DNA from: Shewanella morhuae
GTDB taxonomy: Bacteria; Pseudomonadota; Gammaproteobacteria; Enterobacterales; Shewanellaceae
Length of the DNA: 64,000 nt
NCBI RefSeq assembly: GCF_900156405.1
Contig: NZ_FTNN01000001.1
Coordinates: 62,001-126,000 of the forward strand
Direction: 5' to 3'
The notes beneath the pieces are model-generated. The model searched no databases. It had not been told where the DNA came from and was given only the letters and a program-made list of their open reading frames with translations. Each line of letters begins with the position of its first letter. Positions within the stretch are counted from its first letter, which is position 1. A program made the translations under genes and the position numbers. Shown here one piece after another: positions 19,519-28,811 of the stretch.

Positions 19519-19737
19519 TTGAGTGTCCCTCATAAGGTCTTGTGGGTATAGGGCAAATTTGCGGCCATTCTAACACATTCTGTGCAGCCAATTAATCTCA
19601 GTGCCATAGGCTTTTGCTGAGCTGGCAGCCAAAGTTTCCAGTTCGGTTTTTTCTGTGAGTGTAGACATCACTTTTAGATTGGTAATTAGGTGATAGAGCG
19701 GGAATAATGTAGGCACAATAATGAAAAAGGATGGGTC

Positions 19738-21276
19738 ATGTTTCAAGTTAACTTCGTTGATGTAAAAGCAGAAAATGCTATTTTTGATGGTGAAGGCTGG
19801 GATGCTGTCGTGGTGATAACGCCAGATCTGGACTCCATCATTTTTGATGAGATAGGTTTATTGGCTCAGCACGGTGCCCATGTCGATAAGCGTGTCGGTA
19901 AGAGCCCAACATTACTGTTTGCGCCAGGGCTTGCGGGAGGTCGTTTGATCATCGCGCCTGTTACCCAAGTGAACGACGAGTATGTCGATGTGCGTGTGTA
20001 TGCCGATGCCGCAAGGGCGGCGATTACCATTGCAAAAGAGGCCGGCGCCAAACGTCCGTTATTATATGTGGTGCCATCGAAGGACTCGCGTTTTGGTTTT
20101 GCCGCTGAAGTCGCGGCGTTAGCCTGCGGTCAAGAACTGTGGCAAACCTTAGAGCTGCGTGAAGCGACACGTTTAACACCTGCATTTGAGGCGATAGGAT
20201 TATTATCCTTATCAACCCACAACAGCAATTTACTCAATGCGTTAGAAGCGGGCCGCGTATTAGCGCGAGATTTATGTGGTACTGAACCTGAGCGCATGTC
20301 GGCTAAAGCCTTTGCCGATTATTGTCTGCAATCCTTAGCGGGCAGCGTGATCAAAACTGCGGTAGTGGAAGACCGAGATATTTTAGAGCGTGACTATCCA
20401 TTATTAAGTGCCGTGGCGCGTTCTTCTTTTGCTGTCGGTCGTCATCAACCCCGCGTAGTGAAATTAGAATATCTACCCGAGGGTGAAGTGACTCGTACTT
20501 TCCTGTTTGCGGGTAAGGGCGTTATTTATGATACTGGCGGCGCCGATCTCAAAGTTGGCGGTGCTATGGCGGGTATGAGCCGCGATAAGGGTGGCGCTTC
20601 AGCTGTGGCGGGGCTATTCAAAACTCTATCAATGCTCAAGCCTAAGGGCATTCGCGTGATTGCCGAGTTAGGTTTAGTGCGTAACAGTATCGGCAGCGAA
20701 GCTTTTGTGACTGACGAAATCATCACCAGTCATGCGGGTGTGCGAGTGCGGATTGGTAATACGGACGCCGAAGGGCGCTTAGTGCTGGCGGATTTACTGA
20801 GCCATTTACGCATCAAAGCCGTGTCGGCGGTGAAGCCTGAAATGTTTTCGGTCGCAACACTGACAGGGCACGTGGTGCGTTGTTATGGCAGTTATCCTGC
20901 GGCGGTGGAAAACTCAGTGGCGAGTTCGCAGCAATGCGCTGTCACTTTACAACAGCAGGCCACTCAATGGGGCGAACCCTTTGAAGTGTCGACGCTGCGC
21001 CCCGAAGACTTCGCTAAAATCCGCGATGTATCTGGCGCCGCTGAAATGTTGTCGTCAAATAATGCGCCTTCATCGATTACTGCGCGTGGGCATCAATATC
21101 CTGCGGCATTTTTACTGAAAGCATCAGGGCTATTTGACCATGGTGTAACCGCACCTATTCCATTAGCTTATATGCACTTAGATATCGCAGGCAGTGCAAC
21201 AGAAGGCGATCCACTCTATGGTAAACCTACGGCTAGCCCGCTAGTGGGCTTGTATCAATATTTGGTCAATCGCTAA
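19738..21276 (+). CDS. M17-family leucyl aminopeptidase (NPEPL1-like branch)
   Basis: A 512-aa cytosolic di-metal aminopeptidase. By alignment to LAP, the metal ligands are K260 and D265 (GKGVIYDTGG), D283 (SRDKGGA), D343 and E345 (NTDAEGR), and the catalytic arginine is R347. The sequences around D265 (YDTGGADLK) and D283 (MSRDKGGAS) differ from PepA's FDTGG and MKYDMGGA and look more like the NPEPL1/PepB-type branch. It is thus a probable peptide-recycling enzyme, but its specificity is unknown. It follows pepD divergently, and both are peptide-degradation genes. Confidence 0.88.
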   Translation: MFQVNFVDVKAENAIFDGEGWDAVVVITPDLDSIIFDEIGLLAQHGAHVDKRVGKSPTLLFAPGLAGGRLIIAPVTQVNDEYVDVRVYADAARAAITIAKEAGAKRPLLYVVPSKDSRFGFAAEVAALACGQELWQTLELREATRLTPAFEAIGLLSLSTHNSNLLNALEAGRVLARDLCGTEPERMSAKAFADYCLQSLAGSVIKTAVVEDRDILERDYPLLSAVARSSFAVGRHQPRVVKLEYLPEGEVTRTFLFAGKGVIYDTGGADLKVGGAMAGMSRDKGGASAVAGLFKTLSMLKPKGIRVIAELGLVRNSIGSEAFVTDEIITSHAGVRVRIGNTDAEGRLVLADLLSHLRIKAVSAVKPEMFSVATLTGHVVRCYGSYPAAVENSVASSQQCAVTLQQQATQWGEPFEVSTLRPEDFAKIRDVSGAAEMLSSNNAPSSITARGHQYPAAFLLKASGLFDHGVTAPIPLAYMHLDIAGSATEGDPLYGKPTASPLVGLYQYLVNR

Positions 21277-21343
21277 CGAGTAGGGCGTATTGGCGTTTCA
21301 GGATTATTTTTTGTAGTGATTTAATTCTTTGATGCAAGACAAA

Positions 21344-21374
21344 CCCGTTGATGTCGTTTTTCTACATCAGCGGG
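21344..21374 (+). terminator. hairpin downstream of the M17 peptidase
   Basis: An 11-bp stem CCCGTTGATGT / ACATCAGCGGG with one G-U pair and no following T-run. It is either a weak terminator or an mRNA 3'-stabilising structure. Nothing else is evident between 21277 and about 21640. Confidence 0.5.
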
Positions 21375-21651
21375 CGATAACGCCAGCCAAATGCTGCCTT
21401 AAAGGGTCGTTTGGCAAGGTCTTGCTGTTACTTTCTCTTTATTACGAGACGCCCATATTTGGGTAGAGTAACGATATTTCACTCTTCGTTTCGTGATTAC
21501 GGGCTTGTCAGAGCGAACAAAATTCAACCTCTTAACATCACACATCCTAATAACAAACAGAAATAATCCTGTAATATCTTATTTATTAGTTGGTTACAGT
21601 CTTATTTGTATTTTTATGTGAAGTAGGTCGCTATTAACCTCATTATAATTG

Positions 21652-21666
21652 TGTAATTTAATTACA
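21652..21666. repeat. 6-3-6 inverted repeat upstream of the small transcription unit
   Basis: Perfect dyad TGTAAT-TTA-ATTACA, centred about 65 bp before the predicted promoter -10. It is a candidate operator for an unidentified activator. No regulator is assigned. Confidence 0.4.
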
Positions 21667-21702
21667 TTAAATGGCGTTAATTAAAAAAAATACAAATAAA
21701 GG

Positions 21703-21730
21703 TTGTAATAAAACTACAAAACCATATAAT
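21703..21730 (+). promoter_or_regulatory. sigma-70 promoter of the small structured transcript
   Basis: -35 TTGTAA, 16-nt spacer, -10 TATAAT (perfect). Transcription should begin about 21737. The spacer holds a partial dyad (TGTA / TACA) that could be an operator. Confidence 0.65.
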
Positions 21731-21736
21731 TGCTCT

Positions 21737-21901
21737 CGTGGATTAGGCAGTAGCCTATTCCCTCTAGTCTATCCAGGATGGATAAATTTCTCCAAGGACC
21801 CGAGTGACAAGTCGTCTCAATGGATTTGAGAAAATCTAGTTCCAAGGAACCGAGCCAAGCTTTACTAGAGTACTTAATCACATTTACGAGGAGCATTGAC
21901 T
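21737..21901 (+). ncRNA. structured leader RNA with repeated GGA motifs
   Basis: About 165 nt between the predicted start of transcription and the 32-codon ORF. Hairpins seen: TAGGC / GCCTA; TATCC-AGGAT-GGATA; CTCAA-TGGAT-TTGAG; GTTCC-AA-GGAAC. A perfect 7-bp long-range helix, CTCTAGT (near 21761) with ACTAGAG (near 21865), would enclose the last three as a multibranch junction. GGA recurs in or next to these hairpin loops and in the ribosome-binding site (CAGGAT, AAGGAC, ATGGAT, AAGGAA, GAGGAG), the pattern expected of CsrA/RsmA targets. It does not match a riboswitch class I can recall. Function is unknown. Confidence 0.55.
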
Positions 21902-22000
21902 ATGTCTTATACAGGCACAAAACATATTTATTGGCAGAACACTTGGTTTAACACTGATGTTTTGCGTGGCGGTTTGTTCGCCATGAGCTTTAAGGTTTAA
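21902..22000 (+). CDS. small ORF, 32 aa, unknown function
   Basis: ATG preceded by CGAGGAG at good spacing. The peptide begins MSYTGTKHIYWQNTW and ends LFAMSFKV. It is rich in aromatic residues (W, Y, F), has no clear membrane helix, and could be a functional micropeptide or a regulatory leader peptide. An 8-bp hairpin (21988-22012, CTTTAAGG / CCTTAAAG) covers its stop codon. It lies in its own transcription unit, between a strong promoter and a strong terminator, and I recognise no family. The downstream NCS2 permease is beyond the terminator, so this is not obviously its leader. Confidence 0.55.
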   Translation: MSYTGTKHIYWQNTWFNTDVLRGGLFAMSFKV

Positions 22001-22163
22001 CCCTCCTTAAAGTTTGAGTTTCCATCATCCATCAACCCTTGTATCGCCTTTTTGGCGTGTTTAGACTCAAGTAGTATGTTTGTGTTTTTGCATGAATATA
22101 CCAGGTTTTTCCCGTTAGCGCGGTAATGTACTTCCCCGAAAGGGACGCTTGAAATATGTCTTT
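22001..22163 (+). other. structured 3' region of the small transcript
   Basis: TTGAGT (22015-22020) can pair with ACTCAA (22066-22071), enclosing the hairpin CGCC-TTTTT-GGCG. A CCC-CGAAA-GGG stem lies further on. Very short reading frames (a 16-codon one near 22075) occur without good ribosome-binding sites and are not called. The amount of pairing suggests the RNA itself matters. Confidence 0.4.
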
Positions 22164-22190
22164 GCCTGCTCATTGAGCAGGCTTTTTTTT
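22164..22190 (+). terminator. strong intrinsic terminator of the small transcript
   Basis: Perfect 8-bp stem GCCTGCTC / GAGCAGGC with a 3-nt loop, then eight T. Confidence 0.92.
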
Positions 22191-22510
22191 GTCTTTTTTT
22201 TACATTAATCAATTTTTATAAAAGTAGATCTAGCATTAGAAAGTTTGAAAAAAGAAAGGTTGGAAAAGTGTTTCACTGTAAGTCAGAGAGCACCAGAATC
22301 ATTCTATTTAGTCTTGGATTTAGCTTTCATCCTATCTAACTACTTATCCGTATTGATATTTGTGTTTAGATAGTTTTCCTTTGTTAGACTCTTGCCAATT
22401 TTCTGGCCTGACCAGCCTAAACTCCCTATACTTGCAACGAATATCGCTATATTAAAAAATGGTGATATGTAGTGACCCTACCTACTTAAAATAAAAAGGC
22501 ATCCAGTTCC

Positions 22511-23800
22511 ATGTTAGAAAAATTGTTCAAACTTAAACAAAATCAAACGAGCCTCAAGCAGGAAGCTATCGCAGGTTTGACCACCTTTATGACCATGGCT
22601 TACATCATTTTTGTGAATCCCATGATGTTAGCTGATGCGGGCATGGACCATGGGGCTGTGTTTGTTGCCACTTGTTTAGCTGCTGCTGTTGGCTGTTTAG
22701 TGATGGGCTTGATGGCGAATTATCCTATCGCGCTTGCACCTGGCATGGGGCTTAACGCCTTTTTTACTTATACCGTTGTCGGTGAGATGGGTTACAGCTG
22801 GGAAACTGCCTTAGGTGCAGTATTCCTGTCGGGAATTTGCTTTTTAATCTTATCCTTAGTGCGAATTCGAGAGTGGATTGTAAATAGCATCCCTATGTCG
22901 CTGCGTATTGGTATTGCCGCGGGTATTGGTTTGTTCCTTGCGCTGATCGGCCTTAAGAGTGCGGGTATTGTGGTGGCAAGCCCCGCAACACTGGTGACTT
23001 TAGGCGATATTACTGCCTTTCCGGCTGTGATGGCGGTGTTAGGTTTTTTCCTGATTATTGCGTTAGTGCAACGTGGGATGAAGTCGGCGGTGATGTTAAG
23101 CATCCTGATTATCACTGGCCTTGGGCTGATATTTGGCGATGTGCAGTATAACGGTATTGTGTCTATGCCACCGTCTATCATGCCAACATTTATGAAGATG
23201 GACTTATCTCAAGTATTTGAAGTTAGTATGTTATCGGTCGTATTCGCCTTCTTGTTCGTCGATTTATTTGATACATCAGGTACCTTAGTTGCCGTTGCGC
23301 AGCGCGGTGGTTTTCTTGACGATAAGGGTCGCTTACCACGTTTAAATCGTGCTTTAACTGCCGACAGTTTAGCAACGATTGTAGGTGCAGCGTTTGGAAC
23401 GTCGACGACAACCAGTTATGTAGAAAGTACCGCGGGCGTCAGTGTAGGCGGTCGTACTGGTTTAACCGCTGTGGTGGTGGGATTACTGTTTATTGCCGCA
23501 TTATTTGTATCGCCATTGGCAGGCATGATCCCTGCTTACGCCACGGCGGGTGCATTGTTTTATGTGGCTATTTTGATGATGTCAGGGCTTATGCATGTGG
23601 AATGGGAAGATTTAACCGAAGCCGCCCCAGTCGTTGTGGTGTGTATTTTAATGCCGCTGACCTTTTCTATCGCGACGGGCATTGCCTTCGGGATGATTTC
23701 CTATGCGGCGATTAAGTTAATGACCGGCCGCTTTAGCGACCTCAATGTGGGTATATTAGTGATTGCAGCACTGTTTTTAGCTAAATTCATTTATAGCTAA
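22511..23800 (+). CDS. NCS2/AzgA-family purine permease (adenine or guanine/hypoxanthine)
   Basis: A 429-aa inner-membrane proton symporter with about 12-14 hydrophobic segments. Family signatures are the N-terminal GLTTFMTMAYIIFVNP, the NPxG-type ALAPGMGLNAFF, and the substrate-site region FLFVDLFDTSGTL followed by GTSTTTSYVESTAGV. The closest E. coli relatives are AdeP/AdeQ (adenine) and GhxP/GhxQ (guanine/hypoxanthine). Motif reading cannot choose between them. It is a single gene; AAAAGGC lies about 10 nt before the ATG. I see no purine riboswitch or PurR box immediately upstream. Confidence 0.88.
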   Translation: MLEKLFKLKQNQTSLKQEAIAGLTTFMTMAYIIFVNPMMLADAGMDHGAVFVATCLAAAVGCLVMGLMANYPIALAPGMGLNAFFTYTVVGEMGYSWETALGAVFLSGICFLILSLVRIREWIVNSIPMSLRIGIAAGIGLFLALIGLKSAGIVVASPATLVTLGDITAFPAVMAVLGFFLIIALVQRGMKSAVMLSILIITGLGLIFGDVQYNGIVSMPPSIMPTFMKMDLSQVFEVSMLSVVFAFLFVDLFDTSGTLVAVAQRGGFLDDKGRLPRLNRALTADSLATIVGAAFGTSTTTSYVESTAGVSVGGRTGLTAVVVGLLFIAALFVSPLAGMIPAYATAGALFYVAILMMSGLMHVEWEDLTEAAPVVVVCILMPLTFSIATGIAFGMISYAAIKLMTGRFSDLNVGILVIAALFLAKFIYS

Positions 23801-23876
23801 CGGTATTTATAGTGAAGCACCATAGGCCATATTCGAGTGTCCGATGAGTCAGCTTTGCTAGCGAAAATCAGTATGC

Positions 23877-23935
23877 ATATTGTCTACAATAGACAATATT
23901 TTTTGAGGGTCATCCAACAGATGACCCTTTTTTAT
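23877..23935 (+). terminator. double hairpin ending in a terminator, after the permease
   Basis: First a perfect 9-5-9 inverted repeat ATATTGTCT / AGACAATAT (23877-23899). Then GGGTCAT / ATGACCC (23907-23927) followed by a T-run. The second is a standard terminator; the first could be an operator or part of the 3' structure. Confidence 0.8.
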
Positions 23936-24045
23936 GTGCAATTTCTAGCAAACTGCAAAATTTATCTCTCGTTAACCACTCCTTGCTACCAATTACCCAG
24001 CGGATTAGGTATAAGGATTGTTCGGTTATTTTTAACAAATGAATA

Positions 24046-25164
24046 ATGAACTTAAGTGATATTGCGTACCGCCGTGTGGTAGTGAAATTAGGGACGAGTG
24101 TGCTGACCTCTGGCAGTAAACAGCTAGATAAAGCCCACATGGTTGAGCTTGCTCGTCAAATGGCCGCGCTGATGAAGTCAGGGGTCGAAGTCGTATTATG
24201 CACCTCAGGAGCCATTGCCGCAGGGCGTGAGCATCTCCAATACCCGATACTGCCCGACACTATGGCCAATAAGCAGTTATTAGCCGCTGTCGGGCAAAGT
24301 CAGTTAATCCTCGCTTGGTCACAACTCTTTAGTATTTATGGGCTGCATGTGGGCCAATTGTTGCTGACCCGTGCTGATTTGCAGGATAGAGAACGTTACC
24401 TGAATGCCCGTGACACGCTTAATGCCTTGTTAGCCAATAATATTGTGCCAATCATCAATGAAAACGATGCAGTGGCTACTAATGAAATCAAAGTTGGTGA
24501 TAACGACAATCTATCGGCCCGTGCCGCGCTGCTGTGTGATGCCGATTTATTGATTTTATTGACGGATCAGAAAGGCTTATTTGATGCCGACCCACGCACT
24601 AATCCCGATGCTAAATTGATTTCGCAGGTAGTCAAAATTGACGATAGCCTACGGATGCTGGCGGGCGGTTCTGTGTCGGGTTTAGGCACTGGCGGTATGT
24701 CGACGAAATTAGAAGCGGCCGATATTGCTCGCCGCGCGGGGATAGAAGTGGTGATCGCCTCTGGCCATCACCCTGATGTGATTAAAAAAGTGGTGAGCAA
24801 GGAATCGGTTGGCACGCATTTTAGTGCCATCGAAAATCCGCTCGAAAGCCGTAAACAGTGGATTTTAGCTGGCCCTGCGACCCAAGGCTCTTTAGTGCTC
24901 GATGCCGGCGCGGTCAAAGCCGTGACTGATAAGGGCCGCAGCTTATTGTCTAAAGGTATCGTAGGCGTTAAAGGCCAATTTGAGCGCGGCGCAACACTGC
25001 AATTAGTCGATCAACAGGGTAAGGTAATAGCCAAAGGGATGACACGCTATTGTGCTCAAGCCCTAGGTTTAATCGCAGGTAAACATTCCGACGAGATCGA
25101 GTCAGTACTCGGTTACGATTATGGTGATGCAATAGTGCACCGCAACGACATGGTAGTCCTATAA
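24046..25164 (+). CDS. proB: glutamate 5-kinase
   Basis: First enzyme of proline synthesis: ATP-dependent phosphorylation of glutamate, feedback-inhibited by proline. The protein is 372 aa, with an amino-acid-kinase domain (about 8-260, [13 protein letters not shown] at the start, then NENDAVAT and the nucleotide-site [12 protein letters not shown]) and a C-terminal PUA domain (about 280-365). The ribosome-binding site is weak. The stop codon directly abuts the proA frame, so proBA is one operon. Confidence 0.95.
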   Translation: MNLSDIAYRRVVVKLGTSVLTSGSKQLDKAHMVELARQMAALMKSGVEVVLCTSGAIAAGREHLQYPILPDTMANKQLLAAVGQSQLILAWSQLFSIYGLHVGQLLLTRADLQDRERYLNARDTLNALLANNIVPIINENDAVATNEIKVGDNDNLSARAALLCDADLLILLTDQKGLFDADPRTNPDAKLISQVVKIDDSLRMLAGGSVSGLGTGGMSTKLEAADIARRAGIEVVIASGHHPDVIKKVVSKESVGTHFSAIENPLESRKQWILAGPATQGSLVLDAGAVKAVTDKGRSLLSKGIVGVKGQFERGATLQLVDQQGKVIAKGMTRYCAQALGLIAGKHSDEIESVLGYDYGDAIVHRNDMVVL

Positions 25165-25176
25165 GTGAGGTCCGTT

Positions 25177-26454
25177 TTGAGTCAAATTCAGCAAGAGCAA
25201 TACATACAGCAACTTGGTATTAATGCTAAACAGGCAAGTTATGCTTTAGCAAGCTTAACTGCAATCCAAAAAGCTGAGTTACTCAAAGCCATCGCCGATG
25301 CGTTAACTCAGAATACATTGGCGATTTTAGCCGCGAATGCTAAAGATGTGGCTGCGGCTAAAGCGGATGGGCTAACCTATGCGATGATTGATCGATTATT
25401 GTTAGACGAGGCGCGTTTAGCGAGCATCATTAGTGATATTGCTGATGTTGTTCGCCTTGCTGACCCCGTTGGCGAAGAGTTCGGCAGTCAATTACTCGAT
25501 AACGGTTTAAGGCTCACTCGCCGCCGCGTACCGCTTGGGGTTATCGGGGTTATTTATGAAGCGCGGCCCAATGTAACCGTTGATATTGCAGTGCTGGCAC
25601 TCAAAACTGGCAATGCCATCATTCTTCGTGGTGGCAAAGAAACGCTGCAATCTAATAAACTCATTAGCGATGTGATCCGCAGCGCCGTAGTCGCCCAAGG
25701 TTTACCTATTGATGCGGTGCAATTTATCGACTCGCCAGATAGATCCTTAGTGACAGGTTTACTTAAGCTTGACCAATATGTCGATATGATAGTGCCTCGT
25801 GGTGGTCAAGCGTTGCAGCGTTTATGCGCCGAGCAGGCGACAATACCAGTTATTTTAGGGGGTATTGGTATTTGCCATTTATATGTCGATAAAAATGCCG
25901 ACCTTGAACGCGCGCTCGCGGTGATAGCTAACGCTAAAGTGCAGCGTCCTACCGTGTGTAATGCGCTCGATACCTTGCTGGTGGATGAGCAGGTAGCGAG
26001 CACGTTTGTGCCGCAAATTGCCGAATATCTACATAGTTTAGGTGTGCGTTTTTCAGTCTGTGAGCAAACTTATACATTGCTTGATGGCTTAGGTTTTGAT
26101 GTTTCCCTTGCCAAATCCGAAGATTTTGGTATCGAATGGTTGTCGTTAACCTTAGGTATTAAAGTGGTCAGTGACATTGACGCCGCTGTTAGCCATATTC
26201 GCGACTATTCTAGCGGCCATTCCGAAGCGATTTTGACTGATGACATTCACGCCGCGGCGCACTTTATGAACGAAGTGAACTCAGCTGCTGTGTATGTCAA
26301 TGCTAGCACGCGCTTTACCGATGGCGGCCAGTTTGGTCTTGGCGCTGAGGTTGCGGTGAGCACACAAAAACTCCACGCCCGTGGCCCAATGGGACTTGAG
26401 GCATTAACCACTTATAAATGGTTAGCATGGGGCGATTACACCAGCCGCATATAA
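25177..26454 (+). CDS. proA: gamma-glutamyl phosphate reductase
   Basis: Second proline-synthesis enzyme; an NADPH-dependent reductase of the aldehyde-dehydrogenase superfamily that acts on the unstable product handed over by ProB. I chose TTG at 25177 because GTGAGG lies 6 nt upstream and the protein then begins [14 protein letters not shown] (425 aa). A GTG directly after the proB stop is the alternative and adds four residues. The catalytic Cys lies in [15 protein letters not shown] strong terminator follows. Confidence 0.95.
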   Translation: MSQIQQEQYIQQLGINAKQASYALASLTAIQKAELLKAIADALTQNTLAILAANAKDVAAAKADGLTYAMIDRLLLDEARLASIISDIADVVRLADPVGEEFGSQLLDNGLRLTRRRVPLGVIGVIYEARPNVTVDIAVLALKTGNAIILRGGKETLQSNKLISDVIRSAVVAQGLPIDAVQFIDSPDRSLVTGLLKLDQYVDMIVPRGGQALQRLCAEQATIPVILGGIGICHLYVDKNADLERALAVIANAKVQRPTVCNALDTLLVDEQVASTFVPQIAEYLHSLGVRFSVCEQTYTLLDGLGFDVSLAKSEDFGIEWLSLTLGIKVVSDIDAAVSHIRDYSSGHSEAILTDDIHAAAHFMNEVNSAAVYVNASTRFTDGGQFGLGAEVAVSTQKLHARGPMGLEALTTYKWLAWGDYTSRI

Positions 26455-26476
26455 TGTTTTTCTGTTAGAAACAAAC

Positions 26477-26508
26477 AGCCGTTAACGCCTTGCGTCGACG
26501 GCTTTTTT
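26477..26508 (+). terminator. intrinsic terminator of proBA
   Basis: AGCCGT / ACGGCT stem, then TTTTTT. The region from here to 26657 holds nothing else I can support. Confidence 0.8.
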
Positions 26509-26657
26509 ATGCGAATTAATCGATAGATTCTGCTTAATACGATTGCTATAACAGCATGTCGTGGTGTGAAAGATTTTGTGAAGGGTGGTGTGAAGGTTTG
26601 CAATGAAGGAGCTAAGGGTTAAAAGTATTAAAAATAAAACGATGATAAACAAGAGGC

Positions 26658-26960
26658 TTAATGGAATAGCTGCAGACTCGTGGCGATGATCCAAATACAC
26701 AAAAATATTAATGACATTAGTGCCGTAAATTTACGAAATGGAACAATATATTCCAAGGTATAAATAAAGTATTTTTCTTGCACGCTGCGGGTGAGTAATA
26801 CCGCTGGCAACATAAAACTGCAATACAACATCACCACCATAGTAGTGAAGTCGTTACCCCAAAAATATTCGAAAACAAACAAGCCAATACAGAGCAGCAT
26901 CGCCACCCAACTGAGGCGGCTTAAGCCATTTTCTGGCATCCATTGCGTTGACTTTTCCAT
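26658..26960 (-). CDS. small membrane protein, unknown function
   Basis: A 100-aa protein starting MEKSTQWMPENGLSRLSW. The ATG at 26960 is chosen because AAGGATAG lies just upstream; a longer frame has no such signal. Three hydrophobic segments are visible (about 17-33, 37-55 and 78-97), joined by short charged loops such as VQEKYF. I recognise no family. It is a single gene on the minus strand, convergent with proA. Confidence 0.6.
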   Translation of the reverse strand: MEKSTQWMPENGLSRLSWVAMLLCIGLFVFEYFWGNDFTTMVVMLYCSFMLPAVLLTRSVQEKYFIYTLEYIVPFRKFTALMSLIFLCIWIIATSLQLFH

Positions 26961-27098
26961 ATGACTATCCTTAGTCTCGTTGACTTCTGTACAATTTATA
27001 GCTTGATGTAAGCGGTTTTTCAAACGTTTTAAATATTACATGGCTATCGTGATGGCGGTAATTGTTATATTTAGATGCAGATTATAGCTAAGTGATGG

Positions 27099-27575
27099 TT
27101 ATAGCGTCTTGATGTCGGCAAACGATCCCTTACACAGCTTGGCTAAATCTGTAGCCGCTAAGCTAATTTCTAAACCGCGGCGGCCGGCGCTCACATAAAT
27201 CCTATCAAAGTTCTGCGCACTAGCATCAATCAAGGTGGGTAGTGGTTTTTTTTGTGCCAGCGGGCTAATACCGCCCACAAGATAACCCGAGGATTTTTGC
27301 GCTAATTCTGCATCGGCCATTTGCAGCTTTTTTTGTCCTAAGCATTTAGCTACGGCTTTTAAATTGAGCTGATGATCAACCGGCACTAAAGCGACCGCAA
27401 GCGGAGCGTGCATTTTATCCGTGGCAACTAACAGGGTTTTAAATACCTGTGCCGGCTCTAGCCCTAATGTGTTGGCGGCTTCTTCGCCGTAGGCTGCACA
27501 ATGTGGGTCGTGGCTGTACTCAAGGATATCAAATGGGATCTGGTTTTTTTTCACCAGACGAACAGCAGGGGTCAT
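27099..27575 (-). CDS. ybaK: YbaK-type Cys-tRNA(Pro)/Cys-tRNA(Cys) deacylase
   Basis: A 158-aa editing protein that removes Cys mischarged onto tRNA-Pro. The family signature FKTLLV with a conserved lysine is seen in [12 protein letters not shown], and the substrate pocket includes [24 protein letters not shown] precedes the ATG. It lies directly downstream of the EamA transporter gene (26 nt), so the two may be co-transcribed. The functional link is not obvious. Confidence 0.92.
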   Translation of the reverse strand: MTPAVRLVKKNQIPFDILEYSHDPHCAAYGEEAANTLGLEPAQVFKTLLVATDKMHAPLAVALVPVDHQLNLKAVAKCLGQKKLQMADAELAQKSSGYLVGGISPLAQKKPLPTLIDASAQNFDRIYVSAGRRGLEISLAATDLAKLCKGSFADIKTL

Positions 27576-27601
27576 TTTCTACTCCTTTACAATATCGATA
27601 C

Positions 27602-28522
27602 TTACTTGGCTAGCTTTGGGCCAAGCTTATTATTGCGGTCAATATAACGCGGTAAAAGTTGCTGTAACACCATACCCGACAGAATAAAAGCGAGCCCGAG
27701 ATAGGTTGCCATGGTTATGGTTTCTTGCAAAATCCACGCGATAAATCCAATTGACATCACTGGCGATAAAAACACCATAGTGCTGATATTAGCTGTGCGG
27801 ATAGCCGTTTTTAGTGCCATTAACCACAGCACAAAAGTAATGCCCATCTCAAACAATCCTACATACATACCTGCGAATATTGCCTTAACACTAAAACTCG
27901 GTATCACATCGGTCAGCATTAACGTGACTGCGATAAAAGGTAAACCGATGAGAAAACTGAGTAATAAACTCACTACGGGATCCCCTTGATCTTTGGTATT
28001 GACGATCCAATATAAGCACCAGAGCAAGGTACTTGTGAGGGCAAGACCAATGCCGAGCGGACTATCAAAACTAAAACCGCTGATATCGCCACCAGTGGCA
28101 ATAATAAAAACCCCTGAGTAGGCAATCAATGCTGCGGCTATGTCACTTTTACGCAAATGTTGTTTTAACAAAGGCGCGGCGAGTAACGGCAGTAATACCG
28201 CCCAAGTGTAATTAAGTGACAATGCTTGCTGTGCGGGCAATAAGGCATAGGCCTTAAATAGCACCACATAGTAAAGAAAGGGATTGATAAGCCCTGTGAC
28301 TAAATAAAAAGTGGGGCGGCGCAAAAACTGTTGTTGCAGCAAAGAGAGTTTACGTTGCCAGGCGAGAATACCACCAAGGGCAACAATGGAGGTGAGTACC
28401 GCCACAAAGACTAATTGCAACGGGCTGTAATAGCTTAAGGCAATCTTAAATGCTGTGGCAACCGTAGACCATAGAAAGACCGCCGCCATACCATACACAT
28501 ACGCTAGATTTGAAGCCTTCAC
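27602..28522 (-). CDS. EamA-family (DMT superfamily) metabolite exporter
   Basis: A 306-aa inner-membrane protein with ten hydrophobic helices, arranged as two EamA repeats of five (about 8-140 and 155-295). It begins MKASNLAYVYGMAAVFLWSTVATAFK, a typical DMT start. Members export amino acids, sugars or nucleosides. The substrate cannot be inferred from sequence. It is transcribed leftward, divergent from dnaK, and ybaK follows 26 nt downstream. Confidence 0.85.
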   Translation of the reverse strand: MKASNLAYVYGMAAVFLWSTVATAFKIALSYYSPLQLVFVAVLTSIVALGGILAWQRKLSLLQQQFLRRPTFYLVTGLINPFLYYVVLFKAYALLPAQQALSLNYTWAVLLPLLAAPLLKQHLRKSDIAAALIAYSGVFIIATGGDISGFSFDSPLGIGLALTSTLLWCLYWIVNTKDQGDPVVSLLLSFLIGLPFIAVTLMLTDVIPSFSVKAIFAGMYVGLFEMGITFVLWLMALKTAIRTANISTMVFLSPVMSIGFIAWILQETITMATYLGLAFILSGMVLQQLLPRYIDRNNKLGPKLAK

Positions 28523-28668
28523 TCTAATGACCTTACATGGATAAATACCTGCTCAATGGGGGCTGATTGAATAACAGCCTTGGCTGATAAGCAAGACTAT
28601 TTTGTATTGATAAATGTTTTATCTTGATACTGCTACGGGAAAGAAAAATTAGAAAAATTTTTTGTTCA

Positions 28669-28698
28669 CCCTTGTAATTAAATTCCCTGTCCCAATAT
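28669..28698 (+). promoter_or_regulatory. sigma-32 heat-shock promoter of dnaK
   Basis: -35 CCCTTGTA, 14-nt spacer, -10 CCCAATAT. This is close to the RpoH consensus (CTTGAA / CCCCATNT) and lies 113 nt before dnaK. Confidence 0.8.
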
Positions 28699-28811
28699 AG
28701 GTATCAAGGCAGAGAAGGTGGCTAGTGATGGACTTGATATTTAAACCATCTAGCCTCATATCAACACCAACTAAACAAATTTAGATTGAATGAAATTTTC
28801 CGGAGGACCTC

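Noticed and set aside
21737-21901. Purine riboswitch for the NCS2 permease
   Set aside because: A strong terminator and about 320 bp separate it from the permease, and the sequence lacks the purine-riboswitch core.
21997-22212. Minus-strand 71-codon frame opposite the small transcript
   Set aside because: Its start lies in the T-run of the + strand terminator, without promoter or ribosome-binding site; the + strand has a complete transcription unit instead.
23837-24046. Short + strand frame between the permease and proB
   Set aside because: It reads through two hairpins including a terminator, and resembles no protein.
26482-26700. Minus-strand 72-codon frame after proA
   Set aside because: It covers the proBA terminator and overlaps a better supported gene; no ribosome-binding site.
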